Assembly: GCA_030533005.1 (NCBI GenBank)
Contig: JAUNJX010000010.1
Location: 1 to 53,889 of the forward strand
Direction: 5' to 3'
Length of the DNA: 53,889 bases
From: Clostridia bacterium
GTDB lineage: Bacteria; Bacillota; Clostridia; Christensenellales; CAG-138
Shown here: in pieces, positions 43,383-51,329 of the stretch
Position numbering within the stretch: position 1 is the first letter of the stretch
How the letters are laid out: each line of letters opens with the position of its first letter
The notes under the pieces: model-generated
Databases searched by the model: none
The model's input: only the letters and a program-made list of their open reading frames with translations
What the model was told of the DNA's origin: nothing
Program-made: the position numbers and the translations under genes

Positions 43383-44404
43383 AAGCTTGCCTCCGCTTCG
43401 CGCTTGTAGGCGAAAGGCAATACCTGCTCCACGGCCTTGGCAAGCTGCGCAAACGCCTCGGGACGAAGGGACTGCCTGCCGTCGCAAAGGGCGTGCTCGG
43501 GATCGTTATGCACCTCAATCATCAGGCCGTCCGCGCCCGCCGCAGCCGCTGCGAGCGACATGGGCAGCACGAGGCCGGCAAGACCCGTAGCATGGCTTGG
43601 GTCTACGATGACGGGAAGGTGGGTCATTTCTTTCAAAAGGGGAACGGCGGAAAGATCCAGCGTGTTGCGCGTAACGGCGGAAATGGTGCGGATGCCGCGT
43701 TCGCAGAGTATGATCCTCTCATTGCCGCCGGACATGATGTATTCCGCGCTCATCAGCAGCTCCTCCAAGGTGTTGGCAAGACCGCGCTTGAGCAAAATGA
43801 CCTTGCTCGTGTGCCCAAGCTCCTTAAGAAGCTCAAAATTCTGCATATTGCGCGCGCCGACCTGTAGCACCTGTACATCCTCAAACAAGGGAAGCTGCGC
43901 GATGTCCATGATCTCGGAAACGACGGGCATGCCGTTTGCCTGTCCGGCCTGCGTCAAAAGCTGCAGCCCGTTTTCCCGAAGCCCCTGAAAGGCATAGGGC
44001 GAGGTGCGGGGCTTGAAGGCGCCGCCGCGCAGGAGCTTTGCGCCCGCATCCTTCACGCTCTTGGCGACAAAATTCATCTGCTCCTCCGATTCCACGGAAC
44101 AGGGGCCGGCGATGATCTGGAAATTGCCGCCGCCGATCTTCACGCCGTCGATATCGATGATGGTATCGGCAGGATGGAATTTGCGGTTTGCGTCCTTATA
44201 AGGCTCGCTGATGCGGCGTACGGTCTTGACGATATCCAGCGCCGTAAGAAGATCGATATCCACGCGGGACGTATCGCCCACAAGACCCAGAATTGTGACG
44301 TCATCGCCTTGGGAAACGTGAATATCCAATCCCAGACTTCGTAAAAAATCCATCAAGCTGTCGATGCTCTTTTGCTGTGCGTTGCTTTTCAATACGATAA
44401 CCAT
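43379..44404 (-). CDS. aroF: DAHP synthase, type I-beta with N-terminal regulatory domain
   Basis: First enzyme of the shikimate pathway, joining phosphoenolpyruvate and erythrose 4-phosphate. 341 residues: about 1-68 are a ferredoxin-like regulatory domain (MVIVLKSNAQQ...), about 85-335 the barrel with IAGPCSVES, RGGAFKPRTSPYAFQG, VGARNMQN, CERGIRT and VDPSHATG. Family members with this added domain, such as that of Thermotoga maritima, are inhibited by tyrosine. GGAAGGAC precedes the ATG. It is the first structural gene after the tyrosine attenuator. Confidence 0.93.
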   Translation of the reverse strand: MVIVLKSNAQQKSIDSLMDFLRSLGLDIHVSQGDDVTILGLVGDTSRVDIDLLTALDIVKTVRRISEPYKDANRKFHPADTIIDIDGVKIGGGNFQIIAGPCSVESEEQMNFVAKSVKDAGAKLLRGGAFKPRTSPYAFQGLRENGLQLLTQAGQANGMPVVSEIMDIAQLPLFEDVQVLQVGARNMQNFELLKELGHTSKVILLKRGLANTLEELLMSAEYIMSGGNERIILCERGIRTISAVTRNTLDLSAVPLLKEMTHLPVIVDPSHATGLAGLVLPMSLAAAAAGADGLMIEVHNDPEHALCDGRQSLRPEAFAQLAKAVEQVLPFAYKREAEASL

Positions 44405-44451
44405 TGGTTTTTGTCCTTCCCTATGTGTAAATTTGTTGATGCTGCTTTTAT

Positions 44452-44484
44452 AAAAAAACTCCGCAGGCGTGTTATGCTGCGGAG
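44452..44484 (-). terminator. attenuator terminator of the aro operon (segments 3:4)
   Basis: Minus strand: CTCCGCAG (44477-44484), 10-base loop, CTGCGGAG (44459-44466), then seven T (44452-44458). It lies between the leader peptide and the first structural gene. Its 5' arm and loop include CAGCATAACA (44470-44479), which is perfectly complementary to the leader segment 44537-44546, so the terminator and the antiterminator exclude each other. Confidence 0.9.
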
Positions 44485-44605
44485 CTTATCATCCAAGCTT
44501 GAAATCGTGAAACGTCACACGTTCACATTCTGCCGACAGCATAACAGGCCATTACCTCACGGTAATAGCGGTAATAACGATAGCTGTAAGCTGCATACAT
44601 GCTGT
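44470..44605 (-). promoter_or_regulatory. tyrosine attenuator: alternative RNA pairings
   Basis: Four segments in transcript order. Segment 1 ACAGCAT (44599-44605) at the leader-peptide start pairs with segment 2 ATGCTGT (44536-44542), 7 bp. Segment 2, as TGTTATGCTG (44537-44546), also pairs with segment 3 CAGCATAACA (44470-44479), 10 bp. Segment 3 is part of the terminator stem with segment 4 (44459-44466). A ribosome stalled at the tyrosine codons (about 44560-44597) would cover segment 1 and free segment 2 to form the antiterminator; one that reaches the stop at 44523 covers segment 2 and lets the terminator form. A small ATTACC/GGTAAT hairpin lies within the leader ORF. Confidence 0.85.
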
Positions 44606-44609
44606 GCAC
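44523..44609 (-). CDS. tyrosine-rich leader peptide of the aro operon
   Basis: 28-codon ORF, GTG start at 44609, TGA at 44523-44525. A full Shine-Dalgarno sequence AAGGAGGT (44617-44624) lies 7 bases upstream. Eight of the 28 residues are tyrosine, seven of them at positions 5, 8, 10, 12, 13, 15 and 16 (YSYRYYRYY), the last at 23. Its role is to sense charged tRNA-Tyr through ribosome movement, not to make a functional protein. It sits between the promoter at 44639-44667 and the terminator at 44452-44484, ahead of DAHP synthase. No aromatic codons other than Tyr are present, which makes the control specific for tyrosine. Confidence 0.88.
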   Translation of the reverse strand: MHSMYAAYSYRYYRYYREVMACYAVGRM

Positions 44610-44638
44610 GCGCGTGACCTCCTTCAAAAGCTTCGTAA

Positions 44639-44667
44639 ATGTTACCACGATTCAACGATATTGTAAA
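44639..44667 (-). promoter_or_regulatory. promoter of the aro operon
   Basis: Minus strand: TTTACA (44662-44667), 17-base spacer, TAACAT (44639-44644). The transcript would begin near 44632, about 8 bases before the leader's ribosome binding site. Confidence 0.65.
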
Positions 44668-44692
44668 TAGTGAAATTTGCGTCGCGCTTGAT

Positions 44693-44721
44693 TTGGCTAT
44701 CGCATGTTTGTGTGCTACAAT
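44693..44721 (+). promoter_or_regulatory. promoter of the HlyIII gene
   Basis: TTGGCT (44693-44698), 17-base spacer, TACAAT (44716-44721), about 28 bases before the RNA reaches the ATG at 44757; divergent from the aro promoter. Confidence 0.55.
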
Positions 44722-44756
44722 AGGACGGTATTGCAAATAAAGAATCGAGGGCGACC

Positions 44757-45434
44757 ATGATCAAAAGAATCAAGCTCAGTGACAGGGTGATGCCGGATTA
44801 TACAAAGGGCGAGGAAACCGTCAATATGGTCACGCACATCGTAGGGGGCGCACTGGGCATTGTTGCGATGGTGACGGCGGTGCTGCTTGCGACATGGAAG
44901 CATGATGTGTATGCGATGGTGGCGGGCGCCATATGGGGATTTACCACGGTCATACTCTACACCATGTCCAGCGTGTATCACGGGCTGCGCCCCGACCTTA
45001 TGGCAAAACGCGTTTTTCAGGTCATCGATCACTGCGCGATCTATTTGATGATCGCGGGCACCTATACGCCGCTTTCGCTTTGCGCGCTTCGCGCATGGAA
45101 TCCCAAGGTCGGCTGGATCATATTCGGCGTGGTTTGGGGTCTGGCGATACTGGGCATCATACTCAACGCCATCGATCTGGAACGCTTTAAGGTCGTCTCT
45201 ATGGTGCTCTATCTTGGCATGGGCTGGTGCATCGTGGCGGCCATGCGCTGGCTGCCTGCCGTTTTAGGCCAAAATGGCACGCTGTTTTTGATATTGGGCG
45301 GTGTGGCGTATACCTTGGGCGCTGTGTTTTACGGCATTGGCGGCAAGCGACGGTATGCGCATTCGCTGTTTCATGTGTTTGTCGTGATCGGTACGGTTTT
45401 TCACTCGCTTTGTATTCTGCTCTATGTGATCTGA
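44757..45434 (+). CDS. HlyIII/YplQ-type membrane protein
   Basis: 225-residue polytopic membrane protein of the hemolysin III/PAQR family with seven hydrophobic segments. The conserved metal-ligand residues are visible: SSVYHGL with its His, IDHCAIYLMIAGTYTP, and the HSLFH pair near the C-terminus. GAGGG precedes the ATG. Although named hemolysin III, bacterial members are mostly of unknown function and may be hydrolases. It is a single gene. Confidence 0.88.
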   Translation: MIKRIKLSDRVMPDYTKGEETVNMVTHIVGGALGIVAMVTAVLLATWKHDVYAMVAGAIWGFTTVILYTMSSVYHGLRPDLMAKRVFQVIDHCAIYLMIAGTYTPLSLCALRAWNPKVGWIIFGVVWGLAILGIILNAIDLERFKVVSMVLYLGMGWCIVAAMRWLPAVLGQNGTLFLILGGVAYTLGAVFYGIGGKRRYAHSLFHVFVVIGTVFHSLCILLYVI

Positions 45435-45468
45435 CCTTGGCTTCGCCATTTCCCTACATTATTCTATA

Positions 45469-45497
45469 TTGCGCATATGCGGAAAATGTTATACAAT
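45469..45497 (+). promoter_or_regulatory. promoter of the REC-GGDEF-EAL gene leader
   Basis: TTGCGC (45469-45474), 17-base spacer, TACAAT (45492-45497). It places the transcript start near 45504, about 180 bases before the coding start. Confidence 0.55.
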
Positions 45498-45503
45498 ATC
45501 AGC

Positions 45504-45619
45504 TAGAAGTGGACTTTTCTGCCGATTTCGGCACGCAAGAGCCGCATGGCGCCTTGCTATGGCAGCAGGCGCAGACCGCATAGGAACCCGCGGCGTGTGC
45601 GGCGGGGTTTTGGTTTTTA
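45504..45619 (+). ncRNA. structured leader with terminator-like hairpin, class unknown
   Basis: Within this 5' leader are hairpin TGCCG/CGGCA (45520-45524, 45529-45533), a strong bulged hairpin GCGCC-TGCT/AGCA-GGCGC (45549-45572, loop ATGGC) and a terminator-like stem AACCCGC/GCGGG-TT (45585-45609, one bulge) followed by TTTTGGTTTTT. CCGCA at 45576-45580 could instead pair with TGCGG at 45598-45602, giving a rival structure. It looks like a cis-regulatory attenuator or a separate small RNA. It does not fit c-di-GMP-I/II, T-box or other riboswitch consensus sequences I know. Confidence 0.4.
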
Positions 45620-45681
45620 CATGCTGTTTTGACAATTCACAATCGACGCATTCCTATCATCAACAAAACTTGGAGGAAGAC

Positions 45682-47373
45682 ATGCTTAAGGTGCAAAATG
45701 CGCGCAACGTTCTAATCGCGGATGACAATATCATCAACCGGCGGATACTCAAGGCGGTGCTTGGCTCCGACTACAATATCATTGAGGCGGAGGACGGCTT
45801 GCAGGTCATGGATATCCTGAAAACGCGGGGAGATGATATTTCGGTCATCCTTCTGGACATCCTTATGCCCGGTATGGATGGCTACGAGGTGTTGCGCGCC
45901 GTGCGTGCCGATCCCAAGTTTACGGCACTCCCTATCGTCGTTACCACACAGCAGGACGATACGGAAGCCGAGCCTGTGGCGCTCGCGCTGGGCGCTACGG
46001 ACTATTTGCCTAAGCCTTACCGGCCTGAGATCATCAAGCAGCGCATCCACAATCTGATATTGCTGCGCGAATCCACCGTGTTCATCAACGCCATGGAGCG
46101 CGACAGCGTATCCGGCTTGTATACGGAGGATGCTTTTATTCGGCAAGCGCAGGGCGTGCTGGACGCAAATCTGTATCCATATTACTATGTGATATCCATG
46201 GACATAGATCGGTTTGAACTGGTCAATGAGATCTTCGGCCTGGAGGAAGGCAATCAAATACTCCAATTCCTTGGCCGATCCATCATTCATTCGCTCAAAA
46301 ATACGGGCGGCGTCGCGGCGCGCGCGTCGGGCACGAAGTTTTATATGCTGTATCCCGCGAAGGCGCAGGGAGACGAAAAGGAAGTGATACGCTTCCTGCG
46401 GGACGGATTGGCAAGCTATCCTGTTGATTTTATCCTGACGCCGCGTTTTGGCGTATACCCTGTGGATACAAAGACGTCTACCGCAACGACGATGTGCGAG
46501 ATGGCACATACGGCGCTGAAAGCCGCACAAAAACGCATCGACGAACCGGTGGTTTATTATGACGAGGCGTTTCAGAAAAAGGTCATGGAGGAGGTGCAGA
46601 TCACCTTTGAGATGCGCTCGGCCTTGGAGGATGGGCAATTCCATCCTTATTACCAGCCAAAGTATAATTTACAGACCGGTATGCTGCAGGAAGCGGAGGC
46701 GCTGGTGCGTTGGATACACCCGGAGCGCGGCACCATGTCGCCTGCGAGCTATATTCCCATTTTTGAACGAAACGGCTTTATTACCCAAATGGATCTTAAG
46801 CTTTGGGATTCCGTTTGCGCGCACATCCGCCAGTGGACGGATGCGGGGCTTGATCCCGTGCCGGTATCCGTCAACGTTTCGTGGGTGGATATCTACAATC
46901 CCAATCTTGCGGTGCTGCTGCGGCAGACCGTGGATAAGTACGGCTTGCCCACCCGCATGCTGCATTTAGAGATCACTGAAACGGTATATACGCAGAATCC
47001 GCACCTTATGATTAACGCTCTGAAGGCTCTGCGTGAGGCGGGCTTTATAGTCGGGGTGGACAACTTTGGCCTTGGCTATTCCTCCTTAAACATGCTTGGC
47101 AAAATCCCCGTGGACGAGCTCAAGCTTGACATGCGTTTGCTGGATAACAACCTTTTTGTAAAAGGGAATCGAAGCGTCGTAAAGTTCATCGTAGAGATGG
47201 CGCAGGACATGGGACTTTCCGTCATTGCCGAGGGCATAGAGACGGCTGACGATTATCAGTATCTCAAGCAGCTGGGTTGCCGGATGGGGCAAGGATATTA
47301 TCTGTCCAGCCCGTTGCCAGAGACCGATTATGCAAGATTATTGCGGGAAGAAAGAAAATGGAAGGGTAATTGA
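45682..47373 (+). CDS. response regulator with degenerate GGDEF and EAL domains
   Basis: 563-residue cytosolic c-di-GMP protein. Residues about 8-125 are a receiver domain (acidic DD near 14, phospho-acceptor Asp near 59 in LLDILMPG, Lys in LPKPYRP). Residues about 140-300 are a GGDEF domain whose signature is lost (RASGTKF). Residues about 315-560 are an EAL phosphodiesterase domain with EALVRW, SVNVS, LEITET, LKLD and AEGIET. One active-site residue is changed: the DDFG motif reads DNFG (near 459), so activity may be lowered. GGAGG precedes the ATG at 45682; the upstream frame to 45469 lies in the leader. No cognate histidine kinase is adjacent. 39 bases separate it from the next gene. Confidence 0.87.
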   Translation: MLKVQNARNVLIADDNIINRRILKAVLGSDYNIIEAEDGLQVMDILKTRGDDISVILLDILMPGMDGYEVLRAVRADPKFTALPIVVTTQQDDTEAEPVALALGATDYLPKPYRPEIIKQRIHNLILLRESTVFINAMERDSVSGLYTEDAFIRQAQGVLDANLYPYYYVISMDIDRFELVNEIFGLEEGNQILQFLGRSIIHSLKNTGGVAARASGTKFYMLYPAKAQGDEKEVIRFLRDGLASYPVDFILTPRFGVYPVDTKTSTATTMCEMAHTALKAAQKRIDEPVVYYDEAFQKKVMEEVQITFEMRSALEDGQFHPYYQPKYNLQTGMLQEAEALVRWIHPERGTMSPASYIPIFERNGFITQMDLKLWDSVCAHIRQWTDAGLDPVPVSVNVSWVDIYNPNLAVLLRQTVDKYGLPTRMLHLEITETVYTQNPHLMINALKALREAGFIVGVDNFGLGYSSLNMLGKIPVDELKLDMRLLDNNLFVKGNRSVVKFIVEMAQDMGLSVIAEGIETADDYQYLKQLGCRMGQGYYLSSPLPETDYARLLREERKWKGN

Positions 47374-47412
47374 CGGTGAGCCCGGGCTACGGCGGGGCAT
47401 AGAGGATGGATC

Positions 47413-50400
47413 ATGCAGGAAAAGCCAACGCGCATAGAGGATATTTTTGGAAAAAAGCATCTTCTTACCATATTTGATAACATATCAAACGGTATCGTTT
47501 TGATCGAACGAAACAAGACCTTTGCTTCGCTGTATCGAAACCGAAGCTTTTGCGATATGCTTGGCTGTGCCATCGACGATGATACCGATGCGCTGACGCG
47601 TTTTTTCAGCATGGTTTTTGACGATTACAGGGATGAAGCCTATGCCACCTTGCAAAAGGCTGCGGAGCAGACGCTTGAACCGGTATTGACCGAGCTTAAA
47701 ATACGAAATTTGCACAGGGACGTGCTGCATTTGCAGGCGACCTTTCGCCGGATAGAAAATGAAAACAGCGAACAGCCCTTGATCCTGCTCGTGCTTTGCG
47801 ACGTGACGGCGCAAAAGGCGCAGGAGGAAAAAGCGCGGCTTGTCAACGATCAGATTCGCTATCGGCTGGAACATGATGAGCTGACGGGTCTTCTCAACCG
47901 GGACGGCTTTTGCGGGCATACGGAAAAGATGTTAAACGCATTTCCCGGCAGACCCCATATGCTGGTGTATTTCAACATCAGCCGCTTTAGCGTGATTAAC
48001 GACCTGTTGGGTACGGCGACCGGAAACCGGATATTGCAGGAGTGTGCAAGACGCTTCAAAAAGGCCGTGCAAGGGATCGGCATCTGCGGCCGGCTGGAAA
48101 GCGATCATTTTGTGATATGCTGTCCCAAATCTTATTTTTCCGTTGAGACCATGCTTGAGCTGGTAAGGCAGGGGTTCAATGAGATCGGCATAAGCGACCG
48201 GATCATCATGAACTTCGGCATCTACGAGATCGACGATCCCAATCTGCCCGTTGCGCAGATGTGTGAGCGCGCCAATCTTGCACTGGCGATGGCAAAGGGG
48301 AATCATCTTGTTCCCTACGCATATTACGACGAAAAGCTCAGGAACAGCATCATAGCCGAACAGGAGATCGCCAGCGAGATGGAAGCGGCGTTGGAGGAAC
48401 GGCAGTTCCTCGTATATTTGCAGCCCGTGCACAGCCTGTCCGACGGCGAGCCCATCGGCGCGGAGGCTTTGGTGCGTTGGAAGCATCCGAATAGAGGCAT
48501 GATCCCGCCGCAGATATTCATACAGATATTTGAAAAAAGCGGCTTTATTGCAAGGCTGGATCATTATGTTTGGGAGGAAGCCTGCAAGATCCTAAAATCA
48601 TGGCGGGAAACCGGCAAGCGCATGCTGCCCATTTCCGTTAACCTGTCCCGGCGCAGCATTTATAACGTCAATCTTGCGGATGAACTCAAGGCGCTGCTGG
48701 CACACTATGGCGTTGATCCTGCCTATTTCAAGCTGGAGGTCACGGAAACCGCCTATACGGATAACCCGGAGCAGCTTTATGAAACGGTGAAGCTCTTGCG
48801 CGAGGAGGGCTTCACGATCATGATGGATGATTTCGGCAGCGGGTATTCTTCTTTGAATATGTTAAAAGAGCTGCCTGTGGATGTGCTCAAAATCGACATG
48901 AAATTCCTTGAGGGGTTTGAAACATCCTCGAGAGCCGGGAGCATCGTGGCAGCAATCCTGCGCATGTCCCGGTGGCTAAACATACCTGTGGTAGCTGAGG
49001 GCGTGGAGACGACGGAGCAGATCATGTTTTTGCATAGCATCGGCTGCGATCAGATACAAGGCTATTATTTTGCAAAGCCCATGGCCGTGCAGGCGTTTGA
49101 CGCCTACGTCGAAGACTATAAAAAGCTGCATATCGTGCCGAAGCACATGATCAAAAAGGAATTTCAGAGCAATGACTTCCTTGGCGGCAACGCCGCGGTA
49201 GACGCCCTGATGGAAAGCTTGGATATCGGCGTGTCCATTGTAGAGCTGAGCGGCGACAGGCTGGAGCTGATCCGTGTGAACCAAGGTTATTATAATTTGT
49301 TTGGACATTCCCTGCATACCTCTGGCGTAATCAGCAAAAATATCTGGGAAAAGGTCAATCGTGACGATATCAACAGGGAAAAGAAGCTCTTTAGCAAGGC
49401 TATCGAGACGCGCCAGATACAAAAGGGCGTTATTCGCTGCTATCATTCGGATGGCCGCTTGCTTTGGACGGAATGTACCTTTGCCTTTTTAGGCGGCACG
49501 GAGGACAGCGCCGTGTTTTGCGTTACCTATGTGGACGCGACCCGGCGGCGAAAGCTGGAGCTGCAGTATGAGACGGCTCTGGCGCAGGTCGAGGCGCTTA
49601 CCAAAAACATGCAGGAGGAAAAGGCGAGCGTTTCCTCAAATGCGCTGGAAAAGGAACGCGACCACGAGATATTCCAGCAGACTTACGAGATACTTTTGGA
49701 GGACAGCGATGCGCTGCTCTTTGATTATGACGTCAATACGGACACGATGCATGTGTCCTTTTCCGATGAAAGCGGCGATCGAACGACCAAAACCATCACG
49801 GATTTCCGCCCCTATACGGAAGGAACAGCTTTCCTGCATACGGATTACAAGGAGCAATATCTCGAGCTTTTGCACCAATTTATGGAGCAGCCGCTATCCG
49901 GTGAGTATATGCTGCTTGCCGACCTGTATGACCGGAACGACTTTCGCTGGTATCGCACCAAATGCAAGAGCATAGCGGACGGTCAAGGCGTTGTATATCG
50001 CTTTATCGGCAAAGCGGAGGACGCCAATGACGAGGTGCGCAGCATGGAGGAAATGCGGGCAAAGACAGAGATCGAGCCGCTTAGCGGCATGCTCAATCGC
50101 GCCACGGCTGAAAGGATGATACAGGAGTATTTGCGCGGCAAGCATGGGTACTGCGCCCTGTTTGTGATCGACATAGACAATTTTAAGAGCATCAACGACA
50201 CGCTGGGTCATCTCTTTGGCGATGCGATCATCAAGGAGACGGGCACGCGCCTGCGCATGATCTTCCGCGAAGAAGATATTCTGGGTCGCTTTGGCGGAGA
50301 CGAGTTTTTCGCCTTTGTGCAGGATATCCGCGATATCTCCGTGGTAAAGCGCTGCGCCAAGCGCATCCTCAATGAGATAGCGAGTATATCCATACCCGAT

Positions 50401-50556
50401 ACGCCCCACACGCATTGCAGCGTGGGCATTACGCTGCTTACGCCGGATGACAAAGATTTTTCCAGCGCCTTTGAGCGCGCGGACGTTGCGCTGTATGAGG
50501 TGAAAAACAAAGGGAAGAACGGTTATCTTATTTATGATAACGAAAGCTTTGCCTAA
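47413..50556 (+). CDS. PAS-GGDEF*-EAL-PAS-PAS-GGDEF c-di-GMP protein
   Basis: 1047-residue protein of unusual order. PAS-like (about 15-135), degenerate GGDEF (about 150-300, signature RLESDHF), EAL (about 315-560) with EALVRW at 350, SVNLS, LEVTET, intact DDFG near 472, LKID and AEGVET, then PAS (about 600-715), a charged helix (about 720-765), a second PAS-like part (about 770-870) and a C-terminal GGDEF with intact RFGGDEF near 961. REED five residues before that motif fits the RxxD product-inhibition site. No membrane segment is seen. It probably holds both cyclase and phosphodiesterase activity in one chain, each with its own sensor. GAGGATG precedes the ATG. Confidence 0.88.
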   Translation: MQEKPTRIEDIFGKKHLLTIFDNISNGIVLIERNKTFASLYRNRSFCDMLGCAIDDDTDALTRFFSMVFDDYRDEAYATLQKAAEQTLEPVLTELKIRNLHRDVLHLQATFRRIENENSEQPLILLVLCDVTAQKAQEEKARLVNDQIRYRLEHDELTGLLNRDGFCGHTEKMLNAFPGRPHMLVYFNISRFSVINDLLGTATGNRILQECARRFKKAVQGIGICGRLESDHFVICCPKSYFSVETMLELVRQGFNEIGISDRIIMNFGIYEIDDPNLPVAQMCERANLALAMAKGNHLVPYAYYDEKLRNSIIAEQEIASEMEAALEERQFLVYLQPVHSLSDGEPIGAEALVRWKHPNRGMIPPQIFIQIFEKSGFIARLDHYVWEEACKILKSWRETGKRMLPISVNLSRRSIYNVNLADELKALLAHYGVDPAYFKLEVTETAYTDNPEQLYETVKLLREEGFTIMMDDFGSGYSSLNMLKELPVDVLKIDMKFLEGFETSSRAGSIVAAILRMSRWLNIPVVAEGVETTEQIMFLHSIGCDQIQGYYFAKPMAVQAFDAYVEDYKKLHIVPKHMIKKEFQSNDFLGGNAAVDALMESLDIGVSIVELSGDRLELIRVNQGYYNLFGHSLHTSGVISKNIWEKVNRDDINREKKLFSKAIETRQIQKGVIRCYHSDGRLLWTECTFAFLGGTEDSAVFCVTYVDATRRRKLELQYETALAQVEALTKNMQEEKASVSSNALEKERDHEIFQQTYEILLEDSDALLFDYDVNTDTMHVSFSDESGDRTTKTITDFRPYTEGTAFLHTDYKEQYLELLHQFMEQPLSGEYMLLADLYDRNDFRWYRTKCKSIADGQGVVYRFIGKAEDANDEVRSMEEMRAKTEIEPLSGMLNRATAERMIQEYLRGKHGYCALFVIDIDNFKSINDTLGHLFGDAIIKETGTRLRMIFREEDILGRFGGDEFFAFVQDIRDISVVKRCAKRILNEIASISIPDTPHTHCSVGITLLTPDDKDFSSAFERADVALYEVKNKGKNGYLIYDNESFA

Positions 50557-50585
50557 CGCAAAGCCTTTTGACGGGTATTTCAGAT

Positions 50586-51320
50586 ATGTATGTTCGTGAG
50601 ATCTATAGAAACGATACGCCTATGGACGCTGCCGACGCGTATTTAACGCGCATCCCCGCTATCGCTGCGCTGGATACGCTGCGTCTTGACAGCCCCGTGA
50701 CCTTCCTTGTGGGGGAGAACGGCGCGGGCAAGTCCACGCTGCTGGAGGCTGTCGCCGTCGCGTACGGCTTTAACCCGGAGGGCGGAACGCGCAATTTCAA
50801 CTTTTCCTCCAACAATACCCATTCCGGCCTTTTCCGCTATATTACGCTGGTCAAGGAGCCCATACGCGCGCGGGATGGGTTCTTTTTGCGCGCGGAAAGC
50901 TTCTATAACGCGGCTTCTTATATTGACCAATTGGATCGGGAGGGTTGGCCGCCGCTTGTGAACAGCTATGGCGGAAAATCCCTGCACGCCCAATCGCACG
51001 GCGAAAGCTTTCTTGCGCTTGTGATGAACCGCTTTGGCGGGCACGGCTTCTATGTGCTGGATGAACCGGAGGCGGCGCTATCGCCAACGCGGCAGCTATC
51101 GCTGCTTTGCCGCATCCACGACTTGGTCGAAAGCGGCTCGCAGTTTTTGATCGCCACCCATTCGCCCATTTTGATGGCGTACCCTGACGCTGACCTATAT
51201 CTGCTTGGCGAGAACGGCATAAGCAAGACGGGGTATAAGGAAACCGAGCATTATCAGGTCACACGCTGTTTTTTGGAGAACCCGCAGCGCATGCTGCAAA
51301 CGCTGTTTGCGGAAGAATGA
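50586..51320 (+). CDS. AAA family ATPase (ABC-type P-loop, AAA_21-like)
   Basis: 244-residue soluble P-loop ATPase. Walker A VGENGAGKST near residue 45, Q-loop area, signature-like SHGESFLALV, Walker B FYVLDEPEAALSP and the switch His in IATHSPILM. Such stand-alone ABC-like ATPases are widespread and mostly uncharacterised; no membrane partner is present. The start is unsure: a TTG at 50568 and the ATG at 50586 are in frame, and neither has a good ribosome binding site. It lies 11-29 bases after the preceding gene and is probably co-transcribed with it. It converges on the 7TM gene with 9 bases between stops. Confidence 0.78.
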   Translation: MYVREIYRNDTPMDAADAYLTRIPAIAALDTLRLDSPVTFLVGENGAGKSTLLEAVAVAYGFNPEGGTRNFNFSSNNTHSGLFRYITLVKEPIRARDGFFLRAESFYNAASYIDQLDREGWPPLVNSYGGKSLHAQSHGESFLALVMNRFGGHGFYVLDEPEAALSPTRQLSLLCRIHDLVESGSQFLIATHSPILMAYPDADLYLLGENGISKTGYKETEHYQVTRCFLENPQRMLQTLFAEE

Positions 51321-51329
51321 ACGGTATGC

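Noticed and set aside
44405..44756. T-box riboswitch before the aro operon
   Set aside because: The conserved T-box sequence and specifier loop are not found; the region is fully explained by a leader peptide and attenuator.
45504..45619. c-di-GMP-I riboswitch in the leader of the REC-GGDEF-EAL gene
   Set aside because: CACGCAAGAGCC and ATGGCAGC recall parts of the class I consensus, but the strongly conserved first half and the P1 closing stem are not found, so only an unclassified structured leader is reported.
50521..50600. c-di-GMP-I riboswitch suggested by ACGCAAAGCC between the PAS/GGDEF and ATPase genes
   Set aside because: Only a 10-base resemblance; the gap is too short and the second conserved half and stems are missing.
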